Source: Harmothoe impar (lineage: Eukaryota > Annelida > Polychaeta > Phyllodocida > Polynoidae). From it: a stretch of DNA of 64,000 bases. Made by a program: the position numbers and the translations under genes. How positions within the stretch are numbered: position 1 is the stretch's first letter; the number at the start of each line of letters is the position of its first letter. Where the stretch lies: assembly GCA_947462335.1 (NCBI GenBank), contig OX381704.1, positions 48,612,942 through 48,676,941 of the forward strand, read 5' to 3'. Under the pieces are notes generated by a model. It searched no databases and had not been told where the DNA came from. It saw only the letters and a list, made by a program, of their open reading frames with translations. Below are positions 24,186-36,299 of this stretch, in pieces.

Positions 24186-25227
24186 GATATTTAGATGTTT
24201 GTGTGTGTGTAACATCATTTAATAGAAAAATCTTCTTTTTCAAGACAAGGGGGGAGGTCAGAAACACTGGACCCCCCTGGATTGGCCCCTGCATGCTCAT
24301 TTGCAGTAGATAGCACCATGTGGGAGATGAGGATATACAATAAAGCGGCAGGTGTTACTTAAGTACCCTCTATTTGCATACTAATGAACACTATTCATTT
24401 CCTGTACAAGAAGTACTAGCTATTTGATCAGGCGCATGTGTGTATCCAATTAGATATTTGAGATGTCTCATGACAGGTCATGCAACAACTGTTCCATGTC
24501 ATAATAATGTCTATCTGTATAACATTATTGGTATAGGCGTCTGTCTAATGTTGCATGTACTCGTCCAGGTATTACTGATTAGACAATGCATCATGTCAGC
24601 TATAACACAGCCAAAAATAATTTTCTCATTTTCAGAAAATATTTCTTGTTTTAAGTAAAATAAACTTAAAACAAGTTTGTCCGTAGGATAACAAAATTTT
24701 ACTTGAAAGCATGGTTGAGTTTAATAAACTTAGAGTAAGAAAAACAAACAAGAAAAACAAACAAGAAAGAAATTCTTAAATCAAGTATTTTATACTGGAA
24801 TCGAGATGATATTTCCTGACATATTTCTCAAAATAAGATAATCTTTCTTACAGAATTTACCTTTTTTCTAGAAAACAATTTTCTTAAGTAAGTTTTAATT
24901 TCTTATTCAAGTAAATAAACAAGATTGATGTTATTGCCTGGGAAAGGGGTATGATTATATTTAATTTAGTCTTAGAGAGAAAGGATTGATGCCAGAGCAT
25001 CAGAAAGAGGTTCATCAGATTACATGCAGCTTTTTGTAGCTACTATAGAGGTTTAAGCAAACAGACCTTTATTCAAAGTCATTTCACTTCATGTAATGGG
25101 ACAGGTAATCCTTCCCTTTATTTAAATGATATTACCAAGCAAATGGTGTCTCTTATCATTTCTCCCTAATAGTTGTGAGCAGGCAAGCAGAAAGGATAGT
25201 CCCCGCGGGATTAGTTCCGATTTTAGC

Positions 25228-25245
25228 CACCAGGGGGCGCCACTA
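25228..25245 (+). promoter_or_regulatory. CTCF-like binding motif within a transposon
   Basis: CCACCAGGGGGCGCCACT matches the CTCF core on the plus strand and differs from the motif at 2214 by one base in the shared part. It lies in the middle of the 24.6-26.5-kb element. Confidence 0.5.
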
Positions 25246-25727
25246 TGGCCTAAAATGAAGGAATTAGGCTAAAAAATTGCTCTTGGGTACTTTTTTCTGG
25301 AGAATACAATAGGATTACATAAAACATTCCATTTTTGGTAAAAAGCTTCTTTATTTGGAAGGTAAAAGGAACGTTTTAAAGCCTAAATGGGTGTGCTTGT
25401 TGATATGAGTTGCCATGGAAACATGATTTTTATTCCAAATAAAAGAAATTAAGACATAAATTGATAAAATGATTTGTGAGGATTGCCATGGTGAAAACAG
25501 AACAAAATTACGATTCCTAGATCACATTTTATGACTTAAAGAATGAAAATGTATCATAAATTTCTAATTATCATAAATAATGCTAATTAAACAGGGATAT
25601 CTTGGAAAATATGGGACATAGAGCTTATTGGGATTTTGGAAAGGGTGATGCCCACACATATTCATAAAGCCATTTCTCAAAAACTAGAAATAATATCTTC
25701 TAGTATAATATATCACTGGAAAGCTTA

Positions 25728-25735
25728 TGACGTCA
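25728..25735. promoter_or_regulatory. CRE-like palindrome TGACGTCA
   Basis: Perfect 8-bp CREB/ATF consensus in an AT-rich setting, inside the 1.88-kb element. No other promoter sign is seen nearby. Confidence 0.3.
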
Positions 25736-26483
25736 ATTTCGAAGTTGGCTTTTTCCTCGGAGTACCCTTTTCCCTTGCCTGTACACAGTTATTATAATTC
25801 ATTCACTGGAACAAGGGTTCTTACATCAAATTAATCCCTAACAAATTTCCCCTTTTCCCACATATTTTTTACCCTCTTCAGTTTCTTTGGGACTTATTTG
25901 GAGGCAGAAATGTATACCCTGTTTGATAAGAAAGTTGTTGTATTGCATAGTGGTGGCCTCTTGTGGCACAACATGTAACTATTGTTCTTAATTTAAGAAA
26001 ATAATTCTTATTTAGTAGTATGTATACTTGATCCCTATAGAACCTAACTGAAATCACATTCCACACCTATAAAATTCCCAAATATTGGAAAGAATTTGAT
26101 GAAGGCATTATGCATGGTCATAACCATCACATAATAGAGTATACTTGCATATTTTTTCGCCCTAATTGACACTTTGGATTCATGGTTTCAGGCTTTCAAG
26201 ACGCAATCTTAAATCTAGAAATAGAACTTTCTTATTTCAGGAATATAAGATATAATCTTGTTGGGTGCACAAATTACCAGTTTTAAGAAGATTTCTAAAG
26301 AAAAATAATCTTGAATACTTGTTTCTAGAAGAATACTAGAAAAATATAAGATTTTTTTTTTAGCTTCCCCTTTCTGAAAACAAGATAAACGTAAAAACTC
26401 AGAATGAGTTTATTCCTTGAATCAAGAAAATTTAATCTTGATTCTAGTATTTTCTTGGGGTAAGAAAATTATTTTTGGCTGTG

Positions 26484-29400
26484 AATTTGCGTTGTGAAAG
26501 CTGTCATCATATCAGCGTCATAATAATATGAGATGAGATAATTGCCCATGGTCTGACCCTGGGTAAGATCAATCTTCAATTTGGGATTGTCGCATTGAAC
26601 GATTGTCAATTCCTGCAAAGGAGACTGTGTGTATCTGTGTATGCCTATATAACGACCGAGTTCAGATAAGAATCCCTACTCATTATGTATATATTTAGCT
26701 TGCGTATACATATCCATTCACATAGTTCCATCGACAGTGGCAGGGCAGTTCATGGTGTACGGCCTCAGGGCACAGAGGGAAACCCTAGATCTGGCACTGA
26801 CAGGAGAAGGGTGGTAGATCTGTAAAAGAAGATCGATCTTGCCGAGGTCGCGACCATGTACCTCCCTAGGCCAGGGGGGGCACCAAGAGCCGTAGTGCCA
26901 TCCGCATCGAGTGGCTAGAGAGGAAACTACACACAGTCATTCTTTACCATATTTTAAGCAGTTATGACACAAAACCTATTCAAGCTTAATTTCTGTTGTA
27001 TTTTTTCCTGGGAAGATTCACCATTTTGCAAGTTATATTTCAATGTAGCATTATAAAGCTTCTGTCGTTATCTCAATATAAGGGTTTCATTCATGCTCTC
27101 TCAATGCAATACAAATGTACTGGGGGTGGGCTTTATGACCATGGCCCTCCTACTGTACAGTGGTGCCCCCTCACACCAATCATGTATACTAAAGACCTGC
27201 CAAAGTGTTTGGAGGCATGGCCCTTACACTGGATTGTACAGTGTGACCTCCTTGCTGCCACGGTGCAGACTGCCCCTACTAGGCCGGCGTAACTGCATAT
27301 ATGCTCCGCAGTATAGAGGGCGCTAGGGGTCTTGATTCCCCCCCTGTCCCTAGGCAATACATGGGATCAACAGCAAAGCAGGATTTAGCATCGACATGAA
27401 AGCAGAGGGCCAACCCACCCCGGGCCAAAATGGGTTTACGTGGGCAGCCAGGCAGGCCACCGATGTTGCCTTGAGTGATATATGTATATAGAGATGTAGG
27501 CGATTGGATAACGATAACTTTACTTACATCATAGTGCATACAGTAACTAGACACAACCTAGATATGGGTTTCACATCACCTCTGTGTGCGAAGTTGTATA
27601 GCAACATTTCACACTCCAATGCACGTTTGATGAAATGTTGTAGCAAAATCATGAACGCCAAAATCCTTAAAGCTATCTCTGTCGTATCATGAAATTAAAC
27701 TTAATCGACAGTAGCTATTATAGGTTGGCCTTCTTGGGTTTATATAACGTCCTGTTTTATTTCAATACCAATATTAAATTTGTTTTCATCATTGACGTAA
27801 TGATAACTAGGTTTCGCGCTAGTATATGGGAACATTTACTAAATAAATGACATCCACTATCTTGGGTAGTATTTGAAAACCAATCATCCCTTGTCACTAT
27901 TTTGAGCAAATTGGCCTATACAAATGTATAGCTCGGATCATATTTCGTCACTCTTGTCAAGGAGCCCCGCCCCCCATAACCCTTCGCCGGTGAGGTCATT
28001 TGGGAACGTTCTCTAATTTACCTAGTGGGATATTATACTACTAAGTATTGGACGTACCTAGAAGAATCCCGCATGCTGCAACACTTGGGGTGCGTGGACT
28101 ACAATCTGTCTGAGCTGCTCGGACCGGCTCAGGTTAGCTCAGGATAGCGCAGGTTAGCATGTATACTCTGCTCCAGGGTGCCGCCCTGAGCACTGACCTA
28201 TGCATAAGCTGGTGTTTGCTCTGGTGTGTGCCCTATCAGATAGCACCAGATTGTCTTATCTATGACGGCCACCCTCAAATAGCAAAACACCCGCCAACCG
28301 TGTAATGGCAACACTCCTCCAATGATCCTCAACAACGTTATCTCATATCCAACGTTTAGGCGCATACTGCTTAGTTAAGTTGGAGAGTCAATTCTTATCG
28401 GAAATGTCATCAAGTTTGACTCATTGGGCACGTGCATCGGGAACATATTGGTCTCACAATCATAATACTACATCTTGATGTCACAGGTGGGTGGTCTCTT
28501 TTATCAACCTAGTTCTTGAATTCCTTCGTGAGGCAAACACAACCATCATGTCTTTGTTGCCATCTTGATCAGGTAAAACTATAACATGGCAAGTGCAGCA
28601 GTCTGACCTTCTTCCCAGAGTCAGGCATGTCACCATATTGACTCATTATTGATTGTAGCGCCAGTATTGCCTAACTCCGTTTTAAAGGGAGTTAGGCAAT
28701 GCCATACTCTCTCCCCAGAATCCAGCAACGTTTGGAGTCTCTCCTCAACGGCTACTCTCCCTCCAGATGACAGCCCTTTGAAAGGGGGTCCACACAACGC
28801 TTGATTCTTTACTAAGATGGTCAATTTGGCCACATCCTTAGTTTTATACCTTGCACGCCGTATCCATGTTTCCCCCTCCCATTCTGATTTAAGGAGTTAA
28901 AACCATACTCCAATTCATAGCTATATAAAAGGGATTATGATTATTTCAATGGATGTACATTCCATCCATGTCAGTGTCACTAGATCTGCAGATCTATTTT
29001 CACATCACTTGAAATGGCGGATGTTGAAGAGTCCTGTGCATACTTAGAAGTCTTGTTTCTATTGTTGCAAAGGCGTTTTTCCTCCCAACATAAAATGCTG
29101 ATAACAAAATACTTTTTGACAAGGGTTCCTTTTCTAGATGTGTCTCTTCATGTGGTGAATTCCAATACTATCAAAGTTCTGGCTGAGCGGGGTATTTCTA
29201 TTGGAGTGATGGATGGACGGCTGATTACATCACATACCCTAATAATCACTGAAGCCAATGTTCACGCATGACACAGCCTTGCCACTCCATTGCATTGCGA
29301 CCAAATTTCAAAGAATCCCGCCTTATCTCTATGTACTACTCCATCCAAATCAAAGTCATCTTCATACCTTCTACAAAAGAGGTTTAATCATCAAATCCAA

Positions 29401-31440
29401 CCAATCACAGTGTATTGCTCTTTTTTTTTAATATTTAATTAAATCTGATGTATAATTATGTATCCAGCCTTATATATTGTCTTGGCATGATTACACCTCT
29501 CATCACAATGGACCCAATAGTGATATGATTATAGTATGTTGCTATTGCCTGATATCCCTCTGGCATTGTTGATATACTGCGGTAGTCCTCTTAGAATTTT
29601 CCCATTACTTCAAATTTCATTTACCCTATAATATGATATCCCTATACAGCTCTCCACATACAACTACTGTGATTATAGATAAAATGCCAGGCTCATAGCG
29701 TTGGCAGTGTGGTAAAAGGCATGTGCCTCTATATCGGCACATTCTGGTGGAGGCGCCCTAATAATGATGGTATCCAGTTCGTGTTTTGTGTACCCCAGAA
29801 CGGGCCCTTTATCCTTTCACGAGCCGAGACCTTTCATAAACTTCAATAACGGGGAAGGCTGAGGGATCTTTACAACGTGAACTATAGGTATCCGTTACCA
29901 ATACCACCCCTTTGTGTGGACACTGACCATTTGATTATGCTTCTTATAAAGTACCTGGGGCAGGTAGGGGTCAGACGAGTCAGAGGTCAGCTGGTAGAAA
30001 GGCAGCAGAGGCCACAGATAGGGCACTATGGCCATCTTGATCAGAACCCTTGGAAGCTACTATGTGCTATAGGAATTAGACTACTTAGGGAAGCCCTCCT
30101 ATGGAGGCTGGCCAAGCTGGTTGTAAAAATCAAAAATAGCTAACAAGAGGGCATTGTCCAGTTTAAATCAGCCCACTCAGCATGGCGGCTCTGCTCCTCA
30201 AAGGACTAGCAGGTGTGCGTGGTCCAGGTTAAGTCTGGACAACATCCACACATTGGAAGTCTGCTTGGGGTGTGAGAGGATTGCACATTCCTGAATTGGC
30301 CAGCCAGCTCCCAGTGGGTGTGCCAGCACTGTGTGTTCTTGAAAAGGCCTTTTCAGGATTTCTTCAATAACATTGTGAAACAAGGCTTTGTTTCCCAGAA
30401 TGTTGCATCTGCCCTCCCACTCTTGGGATTACCTTCGAACAGGAGGGGAAAAAGGGACAGAACTCGCGTGTGTGTGCATGAGGATGCTGTCAGATCATTG
30501 TCAGAGGTGGAGGATGGGGAGGGCTCGAGGCTTTTACTTGCCAATGGAGAGCTCTGGCATGCATACTGATCCATGGACCAAGCTGTCCACACAAACCGCA
30601 TGCAGCATGTGACAGGATGGGATGGGTTTGATTGATTGTGGTACATTTGTTCTAATATTAATCCACCTAGTTGGGGAATAATTGATCCGCACCAGGACCA
30701 TGTCTATTATGGAACCTGCTGTGGAAAGTCCTGACAGTGATATTATATAAATGAAACTTTTCTATATATATAGAGCTCACACATCTCAACTCGCCAGAAT
30801 GCAAAATGTGAGTTTTCCCATATTCATGCCCTTTTCATACCCCCATTTTAGTGTCCATCGCTGTTGTTTTCAGTCGTTGTGTGGTATTTGTGATGTTTCT
30901 GTCGATTAATGTGGTACGGTGTGGGAGGTACTGGGGGGTTGCGTGGTCATACTTTATACAAAAGCTGACAAGGCCTTTGTGAGCCGTCAAAGATATTTAG
31001 GTTATAACTATGGACTAAGTTCCTTAGTATTGCGGTAGAGTCTCGATCATAATGACACTTCACACTAGGCCTGAACTTAAGATTCCACAGAGGTTTCTAG
31101 TTCTATATGCATTCACCCTTTGGCATAAACACCTTATTCAATAATACGTACCAAGAACACATGTCCAGAAATAGCTATTATTTTTTCGCCGTGAGACCTA
31201 CAGCTGAGGCCAATTACCGGCCTGTTATCCGCTTATTCTTTGTACCCGTCACGCTGTATCAAGAACCCACCTGCTCATTAATGTTAAACATGATCCTAAT
31301 GTAACTATTATTGGACGGCCATTGTTACTCTAATTGTCAATTCCCTGAGGCGAAACCCGAATCCTGCTGGCAGTGCTCATTACTGTGGGTCCCTGCTAGC
31401 AGCAAGTCGGGATACCGTAGAGATCTGGTTAAGCGTCAGT
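26484..31440. other. No gene recognised
   Basis: About 5 kb of unique DNA. A GC-box-like run, GCCCCGCCCCCC, lies near 27963-27974. ORFs of 60-98 codons include 29014-29271 (plus strand, 85 codons, ATG in a good context after GAA). None has a recognised motif or nearby consensus splice sites, so none is called. Confidence 0.45.
28666..28700. repeat. 13-bp-arm perfect hairpin
   Basis: ATTGCCTAACTCC is followed after 9 bases by GGAGTTAGGCAAT. Compact stem-loop in unique sequence; no T-run or transcript evidence. Confidence 0.6.
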
Positions 31441-31445
31441 TCTAA

Positions 31446-31700
31446 CTGTCAAAAGTGGAACATATTTTTGTTATTGACAGTCCGATAACAAGTCAATAAC
31501 AGGATAGAATTATCTTATTGACAGATTTTACTGCCAATATTATAAGAGATTAGTTTTCTCTTATTGACAGTTTCATTTTTTGGAGAGAATTATTGCCCGC
31601 TCAAGCTATCAATAAGAGGATTCTCTCCTGGTATTGACAGTTCGAACTGTCGATAAGGGAATTTCATTATGTTATTGACAATTCGAACTGTCTATAGTCA
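31446..31700. repeat. TTATTGACAG palindromic motif cluster
   Basis: TTATTGACAG or a close variant starts at about 31471, 31515, 31561, 31631 and 31672, with inverted copies between them (GTCAATAA, ATCAATAAG, CTGTCGATAA). Two copies fuse into palindromes, including GACAGTTCGAACTGTC at 31635-31650. Sequence between motifs differs, so this is not a simple tandem satellite. It may be a decayed fold-back element or a protein-binding array. Confidence 0.65.
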
Positions 31701-31734
31701 CATCCAATAAACACCAGAATTAGGGTACTATTCG

Positions 31735-31776
31735 GAATTAATAAGTGCCGGGCGCTTATACAGGCCATTACGGTAA
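31735..31776 (+). repeat. Fragment of a GTGCCGGGCGCTTAT dispersed repeat
   Basis: AAGTGCCGGGCGCTTAT followed by GGCCATTACGG is echoed near 45895-46080 (GCGGCGCTTATTGG and GAGCCATTACGAC). Two loci with the same ordered blocks indicate a degraded repeat family. Confidence 0.55.
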
Positions 31777-33860
31777 GTGGATGTGAGAGGAGGTGGGGAG
31801 GTAGTGTTTGCTACGGGGCTGCCAGGTCAGGCCCTGCATACCCATGTTAATTATCTCCCACCCAGTGCACAGAGATGCACAGGCCCACTGTGGCCAGGCC
31901 CCTGCGGCCCTAGGTGGACGATCGGTCATCTTTCTTGGCAAACCTGTCTTCTATTTCCCGTGTGTGCTGTAGGTTTACACATACCTGCCTTTCACCTGCA
32001 GCCCCAGGCGCCTGATGGCATCGGCAGTAGTGTCAGCCTGATTATAACGGAGCATGCAGCCTTTTTATCATGTACATCACAATCACCAGATCTTTAAAGT
32101 AACCAAAACATAATCGGTTATCCCACAACTACATATAGACAGATTGTCAAAAAGTTAAACTTGACATGAGGTCTATGTAGAACACCTGGGGCCAACTTAA
32201 GAAACCATATTACCTCGGTAATAACCTTTGCCTATTCTAATTGGCGCTTCCAAGCTGCAGCGATGACCGATCTTTTATAAAAGAAGCCTTCATCCACATC
32301 ATCCCCAGAAAATCAAGTGAAAGGGATCTTATACACGGTCAATTAGTCTGTCATGCCTCTCGACAAAAAAGTTGCTGTATCCCACTACGTGACAATCTAG
32401 CTGAATTAGCTTACATACCTCTCATAGTAAGTGAAGTCATCTGGTTCAAGCACATGGGTAAAGTCCTGACTTTTTATTTGCCTGTGGGACCTGATAACAT
32501 GAAAACACCAGCTGCAGGCCTGCAGGGAGGCCATGCATGTTAAATTATATACTTATCCTACAATGTCAACATAGCAGCCATTGTTTCAAGGAGGTTACGT
32601 CCTCTAATGATGATAGAAGTGGTGTAGTTCTCTCCCTACCCTGTGTGTTAGACACCATGTTGCCATTCATCACCTGAATGGATAAAGTAGAGTACTTCAC
32701 ACATTTAACTGTACACGTATTGTAGACGCCTATCGCAGGTGTCCCTTGACCTACCCCAAGGTGTTAGGGTAGGATGGCGAGCGTGTGAATAGGTGAAGGG
32801 GTCAGGGTTGGAGTATGTGGGTGCGAGGAGTGTATAGAAGAGAGGTGGCTCTCCCACACATTAATACATGAAAACACCCACACCTCTGGTGGTCGGCAGT
32901 GCAGATGGCCTCAGGGATGTCCCTGCTCCATACTGGTATATGTCACCTCGCCTGATAACCTTAGGATCTGCAACCCCAAGTGTTAGAACCCCTTTACTTC
33001 AACCCCTTCCATGACAGCCCTCACCCCTATCACCCACATCACCCCCTCCATCTCTCTTGTAAACCCTGAAATTAACCACCTGCCTCCACGGGGTCTGCCT
33101 TCTAAAATAAGCACTCCAGTGTGTAAGCCAATAATCAAACTTCATTTAGCTATCAAACAACGAGGTTTACACCACTTCCAAGTTTTGGCCCTTACATAAT
33201 GTGTGTTCTGCATGCCCAAGGTCAGTGTTGGTTTTCTCCCCATACAGACCCCCACTAAACAGCTAAAATTGCCTATATTTCCAAGGTACCCCTACTCGCA
33301 CTGTACACACGCATATCTGCCGCCATAGACCCTAGGGCTGAAACCCCTGACCCTGGGTAGTACGCAATTTGCCAGAAGCCACGGGAGAGAAGCTGTAGTG
33401 ATCAGTCATATCTGTACACACGGAATTCCAGATGCACCAGCAGTACAGGGAAACTTGATGGCCAGAGTTTATTTTCTCAATCGTATGCAACATTTCTAAT
33501 ATCCTTGGGGCTATAAGGGGCCCATGTCAGCAAATAGAAACATGGCTTTGTCGGTACGAGTGACACTCAAGAAACAGTACACAATGGATTCATTGTACTG
33601 TCAGTTGTATACATGTATAGCTGCACAGATTCATGATGGGGCAAGTTGTAGGGTCAACTAGTAAACCTGACAGACACCTGCCATTGTCAATTACTGAATA
33701 AAGGAACAAAGACACCAAAAATTGGAGTGTCCTTCACCACTGAGACTAGCCCAGCTAGCTTTACCCTTTGAGGACTGCAATGTCCCATGCCCATTGTAGC
33801 CACGAATGGAGACAGCAATGGCGAGTCACTTACCGGTGCTGCATCCAAGCATCGGGACAA
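31777..33860. other. No gene recognised
   Basis: Unique sequence with ORFs up to 106 codons. The 31777-32097 plus-strand ORF follows GGTAAGTGG but has no recognisable domain. Confidence 0.45.
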
Positions 33861-33866
33861 CCCTAC

Positions 33867-33932
33867 TGGGTTGATGCACTGCCAAAGGGTCGGCATGATG
33901 CATGAATGTAGCCCTGGCGGGCGAGTAGACTC
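33867..33932 (+). repeat. Dispersed repeat shared with 59660-59721
   Basis: The ordered blocks GGGTTGATRCACT, GTCGGYATGATRCATGAATG and GAGTAGACTC occur in the same order and spacing at both loci. The overlapping minus-strand ORF (33687-33953) is thus partly repeat-derived. Confidence 0.7.
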
Positions 33933-34084
33933 CGACCCTTGATATACCTGCATGTCATTAATTTGGAACCAATGAGTCCTCTATGGAGGTCACTGGTGGA
34001 ACACACCTCTCGTTGGTCGAATCTTTTTTCTTTTTCTCTTTACAAATGAAGAGGGACTCATTAATGGGTGTGGACCACCAAATT

Positions 34085-34273
34085 CGACATGGCGACATGG
34101 CTGTTTCTTAAAATCGACATTCGACATGAGGCCTACTGACATGCGACATGAGGAACAAAAAACAAAGTGACAGGCGACATGAGCAATTCTTAAAATCGAC
34201 ATGGGATATGGGCATTATTAAGCGACATTGACATGCGACATGGCCATTTTTTAAGATCGACAATCGACATGGG
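34085..34273 (+). repeat. CGACATG-rich degenerate minisatellite
   Basis: About nine CGACAT words occur in 190 bp. A higher-order unit, CGACATG then a T-rich spacer, TTAARATCGACA and a second CGACATG-like word, appears three times (about 34093, 34174 and 34236) at uneven spacing. Non-coding. Confidence 0.75.
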
Positions 34274-34279
34274 GACCCC

Positions 34280-35004
34280 CCATCCAGAGCCCCTCATTAG
34301 CTAGGTTGTGCCTGTGGCCAGAGTTCAACACATAAGATGTTCAATACTCTGATGTTGTGCCGCTTCTGTCTTACCACATGTCTATCTGAACTGATTGGAA
34401 TACAGATATCTTGGGAAAATGAAAACGGGAAAGGCTTTGTGGCAGCCAAAATTCCCACCCTAATGATTTCAACTCGAATTACCTGGTATGCTAAAACTGG
34501 AAATGTCTGTGCATAGGGGGGTTCTCACCAGCTTACACATCCAACAGTATAAACTGAAAGATACTGCCTACCTCTCCCCTCCAGTGTATTCAGTGCAGAG
34601 GGTGGTGTTGGTGGAGGGCATACTCGGGCTTAATGGGAAAGACACAATCGGTTTTGTTCCTGTCCTTCTACACTGTTCACCCACACCAGTTTGCATTAGG
34701 GGAGAAAGGTGTACTTTACAGCGACTGTCGACCCTGACTATGCCCTGCTGTTTGTATACCACTACACTGGACTATTACACCGGTGTAGGTTTTCGGTCAC
34801 ACTGAAAGAACCAATCTCACATCTGCACCATAACACTGTGCCTCCTTTAGTATGGTATCTCAGGCTTGTACATTACCGAGACAAAGCATACAGGATGCAA
34901 TCTCTGAGATCTTGTGCCAATTATAATGATTTTCAGTCCCAGAGAGACAGGGTAGGATGTTTTGGAGATGTATAAAGATTTACAGTGCAATATAATATGG
35001 ATGT
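34280..35004. other. No gene recognised
   Basis: Unique sequence with overlapping short ORFs on both strands and no coding signature. Confidence 0.45.
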
Positions 35005-35427
35005 TTAAAGATGGTATGTCAGCTAAATGTTTTTTTAGTCTTATCATATTCCTATTGTATATCCTATCCCATACGTCTTCCCTAACTTTTAAGGTGATTG
35101 GCAGTGTCTTAGTCTATGAGATGAGCACATGCAGTGCAATACTTTTCACTGTAGGTCGATACTAAAACTCCCTATGTGTTGATACTGCATGGCTCAGTGC
35201 TTACCCTATTAGCTTAGTTCCTGGTATGCTCACATAGGGGGGACACTGAGTCAGTGAGGTGAATAAGCAACAGTGGTTTCTATCTCAAATCATGCATTTA
35301 TAGACAAATATATTTAACATTGAGCACTGCATATCAGCTAAAATAATAACATAACCTTTGGCATTAAAATTATATCCATTTTGAAGAAAAGGTTTGGGAA
35401 GTCGATTAGCTGATATACCATCTTTAA
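35005..35427 (+). mobile_element. TTAA-MITE1 copy (423 bp)
   Basis: Full-length forward copy with TTAA at both ends. The left end has a small deletion (AAATGTTTTTTTAGTC without GGCGA). The inner inverted repeat GCATATCAGCTAA faces the right terminal TTAGCTGATATACC. Confidence 0.92.
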
Positions 35428-36090
35428 TGGCATACACGTTCAATATCGCACCACAAATGAGGTGTATTTCCTAGAGGTGTGCTTTTTAGATGACTATCAG
35501 GCAAAACCCGAGATACAAAGAACCCTTGCCTGATCTAAAGGTCAATTTAATATGCCTGCCACGCCCTCTACCAGAAAGGTGTGAGACATTAAGGTAGAAC
35601 TTATAGATCAAATTGAATAAAGAGATGGTTGTACACAAAGTAATATTCCAGTTGTTACAACAAACAAAAGGAATGCCACACCCATAGGTATTGGGTTTAA
35701 AAAACATAAATTCAATTTTATATTCTACAGCAAGGTTTCTTTGTTTAATTTGAACAAATCTTTCAAGCTACATATATTTTGGAAAATATAATGTAGATCT
35801 ATGAGTATATGAAGAAGGGAAAAGGGGAGTGTGTTAGACAAGCCACGAGTGCCTAGATGTTCACTTATATCCATCTCCTCCCTCGTCCAGATCTGAATAT
35901 TTTTGTCAAACCTGTCTGATATAGATAACAAGAAATACATGTGAATGCTACGGAAATGAAACGAATTCATGATATCTCTGGCAGGTAAAAACGGAGTACG
36001 CCCATGTCGGCATACCGATCTAACCAGGTCCAAGCCAGGCTAGACAGACTATGGGGTTTTACACTATGCAGACATATGGCTATTCCACCA
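35428..36090. other. No gene recognised
   Basis: AT-rich unique DNA. The 102-codon minus-strand ORF (35725-36033) has no recognised motif. Confidence 0.45.
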
Positions 36091-36094
36091 CTAC

Positions 36095-36244
36095 CTGACA
36101 CACGTATAGAGTGAAACAGCAGATAAACTCCAGCTCCACCCCCTCTGGTGTAGCCTGCCTGGTGAAATATTCATACACCACAGGGCCAGGGAGAGGAGTG
36201 AAGAGGTCCACTGACCGCCCTCCGCGCGCCACCCGGGCAGTGGA
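36095..36244 (-). CDS. Candidate internal coding exon, family unknown
   Basis: On the minus strand this 150-bp interval is a 50-codon phase-0 block lying between AAACAG at the upstream side (possible acceptor) and CAG followed by GTAGTG at the downstream side (a good donor). Codons strongly prefer C or G at the third position (GTG GCG CGC GGA GGG CGG, GTG GAC CTC TTC), unlike the AT-rich surroundings, and six CpGs cluster here. The translation contains VDLFTPLPGPVVYEYFTRQA. I do not recognise a family. An alternative acceptor, TTTTGTAG, would start it at 36265. The acceptor pyrimidine tract is weak, and no neighbouring exon was found, so this may be a chance GC-rich ORF. Confidence 0.3.
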
Positions 36245-36299
36245 CTGTTTATTACACAGCCTCATCTACAAAACGGATAGTTGGCAAAGTAGTGTATCA

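Larger units (their letters stand above)
24606..26483. mobile_element. 1.88-kb element with about 20-bp TIRs
   Basis: CACAGCCAAAAATAATTTTC at the left is matched by its complement at the right, GAAAATTATTTTTGGCTGTG. Subterminal regions are rich in TTCTTGTTTTAAG and CTTATTC-type words in both orientations. No ORF above 62 codons is present, so it is non-autonomous or badly decayed. The ends begin CACAG, as in some CACTA/EnSpm or Chapaev elements, but only AA is shared at the flanks, so the superfamily is uncertain. It carries CTCF-like (25228) and CRE-like (25728) motifs. Confidence 0.7.

Noticed and set aside
29014..29271. 85-codon ORF with ATGGCGG start in good context
   Set aside because: No domain, no consensus donor, and ordinary base composition.
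31446..31700. Regularly spaced motif array considered as a CRISPR array
   Set aside because: Repeat too short and variable, alternating orientation, and eukaryotic context.
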